Shown piece after piece: positions 47,127 through 56,084 of a stretch of DNA of 64,000 nt (within the stretch, counting starts at the first letter, position 1; each line of letters opens with the position of its first letter). Where the stretch lies: NCBI GenBank assembly GCA_025560025.1, contig CP048485.1, positions 2,833,501 through 2,897,500 of the forward strand. Reading direction: 5' to 3'. Source of the DNA: Agrobacterium tumefaciens. GTDB taxonomy: Bacteria; Pseudomonadota; Alphaproteobacteria; Rhizobiales; Rhizobiaceae. Made by a program: the position numbers and the translations under genes. The notes under the pieces are model-generated. The model was given only the letters and a program-made list of their open reading frames with translations. It did not search any database and was not told the DNA's origin.

Positions 47127-47136
47127 ACTGAAAACG

Positions 47137-47169
47137 AAAAAGCGCCCCGGAGAACCGGAGGCGCTTTTT
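47137..47169. terminator. Bidirectional terminator between uppP and the small secreted protein gene
   Basis: AAAAAGCGCC-CCGG-AGAA-CCGG-A-GGCGCTTTTT: fourteen pairs with one bulge, A-rich on the left and T-rich on the right. It can end uppP on the plus strand and the 51-aa gene on the minus strand, whose stop is 23 nt away. Confidence 0.9.
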
Positions 47170-47191
47170 CTTTGAAACTCTCAAAGGCCGA

Positions 47192-47347
47192 TCAGTTGGT
47201 GCTGATCGAAGCCGTTGCGCAGGGGTCGACGCCATAAGCGGGAGCGCAACCGCTCTTGCCCGCTGCCACCGTTCCCGGCGCCATGAAAGAACCCGCCAGA
47301 ACCACCAAAGCCGCACACGCAAAAAAGAGTGCGATAGATCTGCCCAT
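47192..47347 (-). CDS. Small secreted protein, 51 aa
   Basis: MGRSIALFFACAALVVLAGS... is a signal peptide followed by a short mature part (about 22 aa, KSGCAPAYGVDPCATASISTN) with two cysteines that could form one disulphide. GAAAGG precedes the ATG. It is flanked by a bidirectional terminator, and codon use is host-like. No family recognised; too short for most gene callers. Confidence 0.62.
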   Translation of the reverse strand: MGRSIALFFACAALVVLAGSFMAPGTVAAGKSGCAPAYGVDPCATASISTN

Positions 47348-47694
47348 TTTATTATTGCCTTTCAGACGTTCGTTCGCGCGGATTACGCCGCCGTGTGTGA
47401 AGTGAGGGTTCTGGATATGTTTGGAATGTGGCCATTATCAATAAAGCGGCTTGCTGAATACCGGGTTAATGCGAAGTCTTTTCCACAGTTGCGCTTGTGC
47501 CACGCTTGCGTGTGGAGGCCAGATGGCCGCTAAATTTTACCCGGCTTTTCAAAGCAGCTTTAGTCGATTGTACACATCCCCTTTAGTTGAGGGGGAAATG
47601 CACAAATAGCGGTTTGGTTGCGATTGAATTGCGCAAAAACAAAAAGCGGGAATGGCTCCCGCTTTCGTTTAGATCGCTGGTATCCGAGGGAGCC
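47348..47694. other. 347-bp intergenic region
   Basis: Holds the presumed promoter of the 51-aa gene, a short CCCCT/AGGGG hairpin near 47578-47594 and, at its end, the terminator of the NDUFA9-like gene. No credible open frame. Confidence 0.55.
47634..47664 (-). terminator. Terminator of the NDUFA9-like gene
   Basis: On the minus strand, AAAGCGGGA-GCCAT-TCCCGCTTT is followed by TTGTTTTT. Nine pairs, starting 31 nt after the stop codon. Confidence 0.85.
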
Positions 47695-48675
47695 TCAGGC
47701 CGCCTTGCCTGCGTTTGAGAACTGGCCGTGCGGACGATATTGCACCATGTAGGACGGCAGGACGGAAGCGACACGAACAGGTGTGATGCCGATACCTTCC
47801 AGCGTCAGGCCGTTCTTTTCCGCGTCTGCGGAAACGACATTGTCCTTTTTCAGCATGGTTACCTGATCAACCGTCAGCGGCGGTGCGATGAGCGGCACCA
47901 GCGATGTGACCTTGGCGATCATTGAGGCAATGCCGAAAGGCAGATTGACGAAAGGACGCTGGCGATAGGTTGCAGCGAGAACCGCCTCGAGACAGTCGCG
48001 GAATGTCATCACATCCTGACCGCCGAGTTCGTAGATGGCGCCGGGCTTTAGCTTGCCATCGACGCTGCGGGCCACGGCCACGGCGACATCCTCGACATAG
48101 ACCGGCTGGAACTTTGTTTTTCCCTCGCCGATCAACGGCAGGAAGGGTAGGCCACGCGCCATCTTGGCGAATTTGTTGAAGAAATCGTCTTCAGGGCCAA
48201 AAATGATCGATGGACGCAGGATAACCGCGCCGGGCAGGATGGAATGAATGGCGGCTTCTGCGCGGCCTTTGGTGCGGCTGTAACCGGTCGACGAGCCCGC
48301 TTCCGCGCCGATAGCGGAGATATGAGTCAGCGTAGCGCCTGCATCGCGGGCGGCTTCGGCAATGGCCTTCGCACCGAATTCCTGCACGGCGTCGAAGGTG
48401 TTGCGGCCGCTTTCAGTCAGAATGCCGACGCAATTGACCACATGGTCGGCGTCTTCGACGGCTTTGACGATGGAATCGCGATAACGCAGATTGGCCTGCG
48501 CAAAGGAAATCTGACCGACATTGCCGAGCGGCTGCAGGAAGCCGGCAAGATCGGGACGGCGCACGGCGACACGGATGCGGTAGCCGCGTTTGGCGAGCAT
48601 TCTCACGACATGGCGCCCGACAAAACCCGAACCGCCGAAAACGGTGACGAGGGGTGGAAGGTTGGCCAAGGTCAT
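47695..48675 (-). CDS. Complex I NDUFA9-like NAD(P)-binding protein
   Basis: 326 aa. Atypical SDR with TVFGGSGFVGRHVVRMLAKRGY near 10-31, NCVGILTESGRNTFDAVQ near 81-98, YSRTKGRAEAAI near 130-141, LRPSIIFGPEDDFFNKFA near 148-165 and FQPVYVEDVA near 189-198. Matches the family that includes the mitochondrial complex I accessory subunit NDUFA9; in alphaproteobacteria it may bind quinone-oxidoreductase or lipids. Alone, with its own terminator. Confidence 0.9.
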   Translation of the reverse strand: MTLANLPPLVTVFGGSGFVGRHVVRMLAKRGYRIRVAVRRPDLAGFLQPLGNVGQISFAQANLRYRDSIVKAVEDADHVVNCVGILTESGRNTFDAVQEFGAKAIAEAARDAGATLTHISAIGAEAGSSTGYSRTKGRAEAAIHSILPGAVILRPSIIFGPEDDFFNKFAKMARGLPFLPLIGEGKTKFQPVYVEDVAVAVARSVDGKLKPGAIYELGGQDVMTFRDCLEAVLAATYRQRPFVNLPFGIASMIAKVTSLVPLIAPPLTVDQVTMLKKDNVVSADAEKNGLTLEGIGITPVRVASVLPSYMVQYRPHGQFSNAGKAA

Positions 48676-48808
48676 GGGAGGCTCCTCAGAAGCTGTCGAT
48701 AAAGCGTTTTTCAGTCTCTTAGCCCAAAGCCGGGCGCAGGTGAAGAGACGTTGTCGTGCAGCCCGGGTCTAGTTTTGGGGCCGGTTTTGGAAATGCGGTT
48801 GACGACCG

Positions 48809-49096
48809 TCAAATTCCTTCGACAATCATCATCTCCGCATCCGCAATTTCCTGGCGGATTTTGGCCGCGGCCTGGTATTCGGGCGAATTGTAGCAATCGA
48901 TGGCGTGTTGCACGGAGGGGAACTCGATGACGACATTGCGCGCACGCGCCTTGCCTTCCAGTTCGGTCAAAGCGCCGCCACGGGCCAGGAAATTGGCGCC
49001 GAACCGCTCGAAAGCGGGTTTCGCCGTCGTGACATAATCCTTGTAGCGCTCGCTGTCGCGCACATCGACGCGGGCGATCCAATATCCCTTGGGCAT
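48809..49096 (-). CDS. DUF1330 family protein
   Basis: 95 aa, the full DUF1330 (dimeric alpha-beta barrel) domain: YWIARVDVRDSERYKDYV near 5-22, FLARGGALTELEGKARARNVVIEFPSVQHAIDCYNSPEYQ near 37-76. The fold is shared with small monooxygenases and binding proteins, but no activity is assigned. 17 bp after pyrF on the same strand, so probably in one transcript with it. Confidence 0.92.
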   Translation of the reverse strand: MPKGYWIARVDVRDSERYKDYVTTAKPAFERFGANFLARGGALTELEGKARARNVVIEFPSVQHAIDCYNSPEYQAAAKIRQEIADAEMMIVEGI

Positions 49097-49113
49097 GTCA
49101 TCTCCTCCTGTCG

Positions 49114-49821
49114 TTATTGATTGGCCGGAAAGCTGGCGCGCAGCATGTCATCCAGAATGGCGCGGGCTGCTGCCTTCGGGTCCTCCGCCCTGACGATCGG
49201 GCGGGCGACGACCAGATGGCTCGAACCGGCCTTGATGGCGTCGTAAGGCGTCATCACCCGCTTCTGATCGCCGAGATCCGCGCCGGCAGGGCGAATGCCG
49301 GGGGTGACGACGGCAAGATCAGGGCCGAGGATTTCACGCACGGCGGTCGATTCCTCCGCCGAACAGACGATGCCGCCCATGCCCGCTTCGCGCGCCTGTT
49401 GCGCCCGGCGCAATACGAGCGAACGGGCATCCGCGGCGTAACCGGCCTCAGCAAGGTCGGTGTCGTCCATAGAAGTCAGCACGGTGACACCCAGCAGGCA
49501 GAGACCGGAGCCTTCGGCAGCCTTGACAGCGGCGCGCATCGCTTTGGGATAGGCATGCAGGGTCAGCATCGACATGCCCATGCGGGCGATGTTTTCGACG
49601 CCGGAGGCGACGGTATTGTCGATATCGAGCAGCTTCATGTCGAGAAAGACCTTCTTGCCGCTCTGGACAAGGTCACGCGCGAATTCGAGGCCGCCAGCGA
49701 AAACCAGCTGATAACCGATCTTGTAGAACAGAACCTCGTCGCCGATTTTCGACACGATGTCTTCGGCCTGCTGCACAGTCGGAACATCGAGCCCGACGAT
49801 GAGTTTTTCGCGCGCGGTCAT
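49114..49821 (-). CDS. pyrF: Orotidine 5'-phosphate decarboxylase
   Basis: 235 aa from the ATG at 49821, with AGGGA 7 nt upstream; an upstream extension overlaps the phosphatase gene and is rejected. Catalytic tetrad D-x-K-x-x-x-D in [13 protein letters not shown] near 58-70, IVGLDVP near 8, and the phosphate loop [10 protein letters not shown] near 180-189. Makes UMP, the last step of pyrimidine synthesis. Lies 4 bp after the phosphatase-like gene and 17 bp before the DUF1330 gene. Confidence 0.97.
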   Translation of the reverse strand: MTAREKLIVGLDVPTVQQAEDIVSKIGDEVLFYKIGYQLVFAGGLEFARDLVQSGKKVFLDMKLLDIDNTVASGVENIARMGMSMLTLHAYPKAMRAAVKAAEGSGLCLLGVTVLTSMDDTDLAEAGYAADARSLVLRRAQQAREAGMGGIVCSAEESTAVREILGPDLAVVTPGIRPAGADLGDQKRVMTPYDAIKAGSSHLVVARPIVRAEDPKAAARAILDDMLRASFPANQ

Positions 49822-49825
49822 TGTC

Positions 49826-50422
49826 TTATCCCTGCCATGTTTCCATTGCCGTCCAGTCGCATGTGGGGGACGCGGCTGCAAGAGAAAAGTCGGCGATGGA
49901 AAAGCGGAAAAGATTACCGCCGCCGGGCGGCTGGTCCTTGCTGCGGCTGATGCCGCGGCCTTCTATATGGCATTTGAGAAGTGTGCCTACGCCACCATGG
50001 CCGACAAAGGCGATCGGCTGCTGCGGGTCGTGCCGGTCGAGAACGGCTCTGACAGCATCGACAATCCGCGCTTGCGCATCGATTGCCCTTTCCCAGCCGT
50101 GAAAACTTTCCTGCGGATGGGCGAAGAACCAGTCAGCCGCCTTCTCGAACTCCGGCGGTGGCAGGAAACCGGTGGCCGACCGGTCGTTTTCATGCATCGT
50201 CTCAATGATGTCTATTGCCGCACCGGATGTATCGGAAAGGATGCGGGCGGTTTCGATCGCCTTGGTTTCGGCGCTGGAGACGATGCGCCGTAACGCCTGC
50301 GCCCAGGGCAGGCGGCTTGCCTGCCGCACCCGCTCGGCACCGATGTCAGAAAGTCCCCACTCGGGAACGGGAACCGCCGGGTCGATCCTGACCTGGGGAT
50401 GGGTGATGTAGAGCGCATGCAT
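49826..50422 (-). CDS. Histidine phosphatase-like protein with altered RHG motif
   Basis: 198 aa from the ATG at 50422. Histidine-phosphatase (phosphoglycerate mutase-like) fold: second catalytic histidine in [14 protein letters not shown] near 142-155 and [16 protein letters not shown] near 47-62. The first motif, normally RHG, reads THPQ in [11 protein letters not shown], so the nucleophile histidine stays but the neighbouring arginine is replaced by threonine. Activity may be changed. First of three genes with pyrF and DUF1330; substrate unknown. Confidence 0.85.
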   Translation of the reverse strand: MHALYITHPQVRIDPAVPVPEWGLSDIGAERVRQASRLPWAQALRRIVSSAETKAIETARILSDTSGAAIDIIETMHENDRSATGFLPPPEFEKAADWFFAHPQESFHGWERAIDAQARIVDAVRAVLDRHDPQQPIAFVGHGGVGTLLKCHIEGRGISRSKDQPPGGGNLFRFSIADFSLAAASPTCDWTAMETWQG

Positions 50423-50518
50423 TAAAATCGGTCCTTGATGGCGATGGAAAGGGTAACTCAAAACCCTAACCATCCGTCACGACCGGGAAATGACGGTCTT
50501 GCCCATTCTGCCGCGCGG

Positions 50519-51112
50519 TCAGGCCCGCGTATAGGTCCACAATTGCGCCGGCGGAATATTGCGCACGATGAAATCGAAATGGCGGATATGGTAGAGATGC
50601 GGCTGCGCGACGATCGGGGAAATGGCGCCGTAGGATATCTGCACGACGGGGCGGCCATGCGGCACGCGCTTCAGCAATTCGTCGAGAAGCTTGATGCGGG
50701 CGGCCATCGGGAAATTCAGCATCGGCACGGCGGAAATCACGCTGTCGAACATCTGCCCCTTGTGCTCGCCGAGTGTCGCGTCGAGATCGAAGGCGTCGCC
50801 ATTGACGAAATTGACGCCGGGATAGCTTCTGAGCAGCTGATTGTAGAAATCGGTCGAATATTCAATGGCGGTCAGGTTCTCCGGTTTGATGCCGCGCGCC
50901 AGAATAGCCTTGGTGATGACGCCGGTGCCCGGGCCGAGCTCAAGAACCGGCAGGCCGGAATGGGGATTGATGACGCTCGCCATTTTTTTTGCCGTGATGG
51001 AGGAGGTCGGGACGATGGCTCCCACTTTTTTCGGTTGGCTGACCATGCCCTTGAAAAAACGGATTTCTTCCTCGAATTTCTGTTCAAGGCGTCGCTTCAG
51101 GTTAAGTGCCAT
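50519..51112 (-). CDS. pmtA: Phosphatidylethanolamine N-methyltransferase PmtA
   Basis: 197 aa from the ATG at 51112, with CGAGGGGA upstream. Soluble Rhodobacter/Agrobacterium-type PmtA: basic N-terminal membrane-binding helix (NLKRRLEQKFEEEIRFFKG), SAM motif VLELGPGTGVITKAIL near 55-70 and FVNGDAFDLDATLGEH near 101-116. Converts phosphatidylethanolamine stepwise to phosphatidylcholine at the inner face of the membrane; PC is needed for Agrobacterium virulence. Follows dnaN on the same strand after a terminator. Confidence 0.95.
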   Translation of the reverse strand: MALNLKRRLEQKFEEEIRFFKGMVSQPKKVGAIVPTSSITAKKMASVINPHSGLPVLELGPGTGVITKAILARGIKPENLTAIEYSTDFYNQLLRSYPGVNFVNGDAFDLDATLGEHKGQMFDSVISAVPMLNFPMAARIKLLDELLKRVPHGRPVVQISYGAISPIVAQPHLYHIRHFDFIVRNIPPAQLWTYTRA

Positions 51113-51246
51113 GATTCCCCTCGGATAAATTTTGGTCATTGTCAAAAAACGGTTACGTACTGTTGATCCCATTTGGCGCAAAAACAAGGCAAAATGTCGT
51201 AACTGGAAAAATTCACTTAAGGTTTGAAATGCGCAGCCGCCGAATC

Positions 51247-51281
51247 AAAAAACGCCGGTGAAGCGATCCACCGGCGTTTTT
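51247..51281 (-). terminator. Terminator between dnaN and pmtA
   Basis: Ten-base stem AACGCCGGTG / CACCGGCGTT around an eight-base loop, with AAAAAA on the left, i.e. TTTTTT on the minus strand, 27 nt after the dnaN stop. Confidence 0.88.
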
Positions 51282-51308
51282 GATTAAATTGAAGAAAATG
51301 GAGGCGGT

Positions 51309-52427
51309 TTAGACGCGCATCGGCATCAGAACGTAAAGCGCATCGTCACCGGCCGTGTCGCGAACGAGTGTCGGCGAGCCGGCATCCGCTAGAAGGAAAA
51401 TCGCGTCGTCGCCGGATAGCTGCGAGGTGATGTCGAGCAGATATTTGGCATTGAAGCCGATTTCCATCGAATCATTATCGTAGCCCACAGCCACTTCTTC
51501 GGTTGCGCTGCCCGAGTCGGGATTGTTGACCGTCAGCGTCAGCTGGCCATCTGTCAGCGCCAGTTTCACGGCGCGGCCGCGCTCGGAAGAAATGGTCGAG
51601 ACGCGGTCGACAGCCTGCGCGAAGGTCTGGCAATCCACGCGCATTTCCTTGTCGTTGCCGGTGGGGATGACGCGCTGGTAATCGGGGAAGGTGCCGTCGA
51701 TCAGCTTCGAGGTCAAAACGACCGAGCCGATGGTCAGGCGGATTTTCGCATCCGAGACTTCAACGGTGACTTCCAGTTCCGGATTGTCCATCAGCTTCTG
51801 CAATTCGCCGACGGTCTTGCGCGGGATGATGATGCCGGGCATGCCCTCGGAACCGGAGGGCGCATCCACATCGGCGCGCGCCAGACGGTGGCCGTCCGTC
51901 GCAACCGCACGCAGCTTAAGCTCGCCATTGCTTTCGATGGTGTGGAAGAAAATGCCGTTCAGGTAATAACGTGTCTCTTCGGTCGAAATCGCAAATTGCG
52001 TCCGGTCGATCAGCATCTTCAGATCGGTCGCCTTCAGTTTGAAGGTGTGGCTGAAGGTGCCGGCGGTCAGATCCGGGAAATCGGTTTCCGGCAGGCACTG
52101 CAGCGAGAATTTCGAACGACCCGAGGCAACCGTCATCGTGGAGCCGTCCGGATTGGTCGCCAGAAGCACTTCGGAACCATCAGGCAGCTTGCGAACGATT
52201 TCATAAAGCAGGTGCGCCGGCACGGTGGTGGCGCCCGCCTGCTCCACCATGGCCGGTGTCGCTTCGGTGATTTCGAGATCGAGGTCGGTCGCCTTCATGT
52301 CCAGATTGGCGCCGGATGCGCGCAGGAGGACGTTGGACAGGATCGGGATCGTGTTGCGACGCTCGACAACCCTGTGGACGTGGTTCAGCGATTTAAGAAG
52401 GTTCGACCGCTCAAGAGTAATACGCAT
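51309..52427 (-). CDS. dnaN: DNA polymerase III beta subunit (sliding clamp)
   Basis: 372 aa from the ATG at 52427 giving the standard MRITLERSNLLKSLNHVHRV start; 12 codons upstream are open but unsupported. Three clamp domains, with NTIPILSNVLLRAS near 25-38, ALTDGQLTLTVNNPDSGSATEEV near 293-315, and the terminal YVLMPMRV. Holds the replicase on DNA. Not beside dnaA here, the usual arrangement in Rhizobiaceae. Divergent from rsmI. Confidence 0.96.
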   Translation of the reverse strand: MRITLERSNLLKSLNHVHRVVERRNTIPILSNVLLRASGANLDMKATDLDLEITEATPAMVEQAGATTVPAHLLYEIVRKLPDGSEVLLATNPDGSTMTVASGRSKFSLQCLPETDFPDLTAGTFSHTFKLKATDLKMLIDRTQFAISTEETRYYLNGIFFHTIESNGELKLRAVATDGHRLARADVDAPSGSEGMPGIIIPRKTVGELQKLMDNPELEVTVEVSDAKIRLTIGSVVLTSKLIDGTFPDYQRVIPTGNDKEMRVDCQTFAQAVDRVSTISSERGRAVKLALTDGQLTLTVNNPDSGSATEEVAVGYDNDSMEIGFNAKYLLDITSQLSGDDAIFLLADAGSPTLVRDTAGDDALYVLMPMRV

Positions 52428-52694
52428 GGACGCTACCGCTTTCAACCGTTGCGAACCGGCCACCGCCGGATCGGCAAGAAGAGTCTTGACCGGCCCAAAA
52501 GCCGGATAATGTGGACGGGCAAAATGGCAGAGTTATTGCAGAAAATGCAAGAGCCGAGTGCATCTGCTGGAGGTCATTTTGCTGCTATACAGCATGATCC
52601 ACAGGCTGCGGCAGCCCGCAGACCTTGTTCGCCGCTTCCCTATTGCCCATAAAGGGGCGAAAATGGAGCGACCGGCCGTCAATGATCGGCCAGA

Positions 52695-53636
52695 ATGATT
52701 GGAAGCCGCGTGACGGAAGAAATAGCGAACAGGGACCCCAAACCGACGAACAGGGAGTTCAGGATCGGCACTGCCACCATTCCGGCGCGGCCACTGGAGC
52801 CGGCGCTTTATCTCGTGGCCACCCCCATCGGCAATCTGGGTGATATCACCATCCGGGCGCTGGAAACGCTGGCATCTGCCGATGTTCTCGCCTGCGAGGA
52901 TACCCGCGTCACCCGCATCCTGCTCGAACGTTACGGTATTCGCACGCGCCCGCTTTCCTATCATGAGCATAATGCGAACGAGGCTGGTCCCAAGCTCATA
53001 GCGGCGCTTGAGGCTGGAAAGTCCGTGGCATTGGTGTCGGACGCCGGAACGCCGCTCGTCTCCGATCCCGGTTATCGTCTCGGTCAGCTTGCGCTCGAGG
53101 CCGGTCATCGCGTCGTACCGGTGCCGGGTGCGTCCGCACCGCTTGCCGCCCTCGTCGGATCGGGCATGCCGAGCGATGCCTTTCTGTTCGCGGGCTTCCT
53201 GCCGGTGAAGGATCGTGGCAAACGGGACCGATTTGCGGAACTTGCGAAAATTCCCGCGACCTTGATGTTTTTTGAATCGCCGCACCGCATCGGCGCCACC
53301 GTCAGGGTTGCCTCGGAAGTGCTCGGTCGCGACCGCCGCGCCGTGGTCTGCCGCGAATTGACCAAGACTTTCGAGGAGTTCCGTCGCGGCACGCTCGGCG
53401 AACTTGCGGATTATTATGACGGTGACCGCGTGGTGAAGGGCGAGATCGTGCTTCTGGTGGAGCCGCCCTCCTATGATGAAATTCCCGATATCGAGGACGT
53501 CGAGAAGCTGTTGAAGGATCTCATCACAACGATGCCTGCCGCCAGGGCTGCCGCCGAGGCGTCGAAGCTGACCGGCCTGCCGCGCAAGGAGCTTTATCAG
53601 CGGCTGCTGGATATGAAGGACGCGGATGGCCGCTGA
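52695..53636 (+). CDS. rsmI: 16S rRNA (cytidine(1402)-2'-O)-methyltransferase
   Basis: 313 aa. Tetrapyrrole-methylase fold: [19 protein letters not shown] near 38-56, [20 protein letters not shown] near 62-81, [19 protein letters not shown] near 110-128, and [11 protein letters not shown] near 193-203, all diagnostic for RsmI. Modifies C1402 in the 30S P-site. The start is uncertain: no ribosome site at ATG 52695; GTG at 52710 follows GGAAG. Overlaps the yraN gene by 11 bp, a common pair. Confidence 0.95.
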   Translation: MIGSRVTEEIANRDPKPTNREFRIGTATIPARPLEPALYLVATPIGNLGDITIRALETLASADVLACEDTRVTRILLERYGIRTRPLSYHEHNANEAGPKLIAALEAGKSVALVSDAGTPLVSDPGYRLGQLALEAGHRVVPVPGASAPLAALVGSGMPSDAFLFAGFLPVKDRGKRDRFAELAKIPATLMFFESPHRIGATVRVASEVLGRDRRAVVCRELTKTFEEFRRGTLGELADYYDGDRVVKGEIVLLVEPPSYDEIPDIEDVEKLLKDLITTMPAARAAAEASKLTGLPRKELYQRLLDMKDADGR

Positions 53637-53994
53637 CGGGCGAAACAACAAAAGACGCAAGGCCGAGCGACGCGGCCACGCCGCGGAATATTGGGCCGCG
53701 CTTTATCTGCTGTTGAGAGGCTATCGCATCCTCGCCATTCGATACCGCACCCGACTCGGGGAAATCGATCTCATCGCCCGCAAGAAGGATGTCGTCGCCA
53801 TCGTCGAGGTCAAGGCGCGATCATCCGCCGAAGGCGCGGTCGACGCCGTCGGCTGGCGTTCGCAGCAACGCATTCGGGCGGCGGCCGATCTCTGGCTGTC
53901 CCGGCGCAGGGATGCAGGGCGATTTTCGCTGCGTTTCGATATCGTCGCCGTTCTGCCGCGACGCCTGCCGCAGCATTTCATCGACGCATTTTGA
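53626..53994 (+). CDS. yraN: UPF0102 (YraN) family protein
   Basis: 122 aa. The YraN restriction-endonuclease-like fold: [21 protein letters not shown] near 16-36, [23 protein letters not shown] near 45-67 with the Asp...Glu-x-Lys acid/base pattern. Widely conserved downstream of rsmI; possible role in recombination or DNA repair, unproven. Begins within the rsmI end and precedes the acetyltransferase gene by 12 bp. Confidence 0.92.
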   Translation: MAADGRNNKRRKAERRGHAAEYWAALYLLLRGYRILAIRYRTRLGEIDLIARKKDVVAIVEVKARSSAEGAVDAVGWRSQQRIRAAADLWLSRRRDAGRFSLRFDIVAVLPRRLPQHFIDAF

Positions 53995-54006
53995 AGGGGA
54001 GGGACG

Positions 54007-54570
54007 ATGATGCCGACCGAGCGGGAAAAAATGGCCGTGGGCGAATGGTACAGCTGCATGGACGCCGAACTGGATGTGTTGCGTTCCCGCGCCCGGCGCG
54101 CGGTTCACCAGCATAATACCATGCCGCCGGATGAGCGCGGAGCCATGGCGCCATTGCTGGGAGCGCTTTTCGCCGCCAGCGGGGAAGGGGTATTTATTGA
54201 AGCGCCGTTTCATTGTGCCTACGGCTTCAACATCACCCTTGGTAAAAACGTCTACCTCAATACCGGCTGCACGATCCTGGATTCGGCAAAGGTGACGATA
54301 GGCGATGGCTCGATGCTGGGACCCGCCGTGCAGATCTATTGCGCCGAGCACCATCTGGACCCGGTTCCGCGTTCGCAGGGCATTGAAATCGCAAAGCCGG
54401 TGACGATCGGCCGTGATGTCTGGATCGGCGGCGGAGCGATCCTTCTTGCGGGCGTCACCATCGGCGACGGCGCAATCGTCGGTGCCGGTTCGGTGGTAAC
54501 CAGGGATGTGCTGCCGGGCACGACCGTGGTGGGAAATCCGGCCCGTCCGATAAAGCGTAGGGACCCGTGA
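54007..54570 (+). CDS. Sugar O-acetyltransferase (LacA/Maa/NodL family)
   Basis: 187 aa. N-terminal Maa domain ([29 protein letters not shown] near 9-37) and left-handed beta-helix hexapeptide repeats; catalytic histidine in [13 protein letters not shown] near 110-122; terminal [14 protein letters not shown]. Transfers acetyl from acetyl-CoA to a sugar. The NodL subset acts on chitooligosaccharides, but assignment is not possible. Last of the rsmI-yraN run, just before the ugp Pho box. Confidence 0.9.
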   Translation: MMPTEREKMAVGEWYSCMDAELDVLRSRARRAVHQHNTMPPDERGAMAPLLGALFAASGEGVFIEAPFHCAYGFNITLGKNVYLNTGCTILDSAKVTIGDGSMLGPAVQIYCAEHHLDPVPRSQGIEIAKPVTIGRDVWIGGGAILLAGVTIGDGAIVGAGSVVTRDVLPGTTVVGNPARPIKRRDP

Positions 54571-54609
54571 GGCATGCGTTTTTGAGGGAGCGGCCTCCAT
54601 TCGCAGGCG

Positions 54610-54638
54610 CTGTAACAAATCTGACATCAAACTGTTAA
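54610..54638 (+). promoter_or_regulatory. Pho box (three PhoB half sites) upstream of ugpB
   Basis: CTGTAAC, CTGACAT and CTGTTAA are three seven-base direct repeats separated by four bases each, the PhoB-binding layout. The array ends 64 bp before the ugpB start codon. Marks the ugp operon as phosphate-starvation induced. Confidence 0.85.
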
Positions 54639-54702
54639 AGAGGCGTCATGGAACGTCTCTATTCGCATCCTCACCCCACTAACTGGCGGAGAGGACAAAA
54701 TT

Positions 54703-56001
54703 ATGTTGAAGAAGATTTCCATGGCCGCGGTGGCCGTCAGCATTTCGGCTACATCTTCCATGGCGGCGACCAACATCACCTGGTGGCACGGCATGGGCGG
54801 CCGCAACGGCGAAGTCATCAACGAAGTTGCCCAGAAGTTCAACGAAGCCCAGAAGGAATGCGCGCTGACGCCGGTTTCCAAGGGCTCCTACGAAGAAGCG
54901 CTGGCAAGCGGCATCGCCGCCTTCCGTTCGGGCGAGCAGCCGAACATTCTCCAGGTTTTCGATGCTGGCGCTGCCACCATCATCAACGCCAAGGGCGCTG
55001 TCATTCCTGCGGAAGACCTCATCAACAAGGCCGGTTACAAGTTCGACCGTGACGCCTTCATCAACGGCGTGCGTTATTTCTACGCTGCCGCTGACGGCAA
55101 GTTCGTCGGCATGCCGTTCAACTCTTCCGCACCGATCATGTATGTCAACGACGAAGCCCTGAAAAAGGCCGGCGTCGAAGCTCCGAAGACCTGGGAAGAC
55201 TTTGAAAAGGTCGCTCCGAAGCTGAAGGAAGCTGGCTACATCCCGCTCGTCCAGTCGCAGCTGACCTGGCAGTTCACGGAGAACTTCTTCTCCCGCAACA
55301 ATATCCAGTTCGCAACCAACAATAACGGTTACGACAGCGTTGCCGACACCAAGCTCAAGGTCACCGACCCGAACCTCGTCATGATGTTCGACAAGCTGAA
55401 GGACTGGAAGGACAAGGGCCTGTTCGCTTATTATGGCGCTGGCTGGAACGACAACCAGAAGCCCTTCGAAGAAGGCAAGGTTGCTTTCTGGATCGGTTCT
55501 TCGGGTTCGTTCGGCGGCCTGCAGAAGACGGCGACCATGCCGTTCTCGGCAACCTTCCTTCCCTACTGGGGCTCCATCAAGGGTGCCGGCACCAACTCCT
55601 TCATCGGCGGTGCAGCCCTCTTTGCAATGTCGGGCAAGTCCGAAGCCGAAAACAAGTGCGTGGCTGACTTCTTCCAGTTCCTGACCTCGCCGGAAATCCA
55701 GGTCTTCTACCACAAGGCAACCGGTTACGTCGCCATCACCAAGGCTGCTTACGAAAAGGCCAAGGCTGAAGGTTTCTACAAGGAAAAGCCGATTGCCGAA
55801 GTTGGTATCCAGCAGCTGTCGCTGCCGGGCGGCGAATGGTCCAAGGGTTACCGTCTCGGTTTCTACCCGCAGATCCGCGCCATCATGGAACGTGAATACA
55901 ACCGCATCTTCTCCGGCGAAGTCACGCCGAAGGACGCCTTCGACATCATCGAGAAGGAAGGCAACGACCTTCTGGCCCGTTTCGCCAAGACGGCCGGCTG
56001 A
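54703..56001 (+). CDS. ugpB: sn-Glycerol-3-phosphate ABC transporter, substrate-binding protein UgpB
   Basis: 432 aa with a signal peptide (MLKKISMAAVAVSISATSSMA). Family-1 extracellular solute-binding protein: WWHGMGGRNGEVINEVAQKFN near 26-46, WQFTENFFSRNN near 188-199, SFIGGAALFAMSG near 300-312. Periplasmic. The Pho box and the following ugpA-E-C genes fix the substrate as glycerol-3-phosphate or its diesters. A large hairpin separates it from ugpA and probably keeps UgpB abundant. Confidence 0.95.
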   Translation: MLKKISMAAVAVSISATSSMAATNITWWHGMGGRNGEVINEVAQKFNEAQKECALTPVSKGSYEEALASGIAAFRSGEQPNILQVFDAGAATIINAKGAVIPAEDLINKAGYKFDRDAFINGVRYFYAAADGKFVGMPFNSSAPIMYVNDEALKKAGVEAPKTWEDFEKVAPKLKEAGYIPLVQSQLTWQFTENFFSRNNIQFATNNNGYDSVADTKLKVTDPNLVMMFDKLKDWKDKGLFAYYGAGWNDNQKPFEEGKVAFWIGSSGSFGGLQKTATMPFSATFLPYWGSIKGAGTNSFIGGAALFAMSGKSEAENKCVADFFQFLTSPEIQVFYHKATGYVAITKAAYEKAKAEGFYKEKPIAEVGIQQLSLPGGEWSKGYRLGFYPQIRAIMEREYNRIFSGEVTPKDAFDIIEKEGNDLLARFAKTAG

Positions 56002-56030
56002 TCGATCTTTTCGAAACCAATGATCGTTGT

Positions 56031-56061
56031 CGAGCCTCCTTTCCAACGGAAGGGAGGCTCG
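56031..56061 (+). other. Intercistronic stem-loop between ugpB and ugpA
   Basis: CGAGCCTCCTTTCC / GGAAGGGAGGCTCG, fourteen pairs (one G-T) around an AAC loop, without a T run. Such a hairpin after a binding-protein gene is a typical mRNA 3'-end stabiliser giving excess UgpB. Confidence 0.75.
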
Positions 56062-56084
56062 CTTCTGGATAAGGAGGCGCAAGC

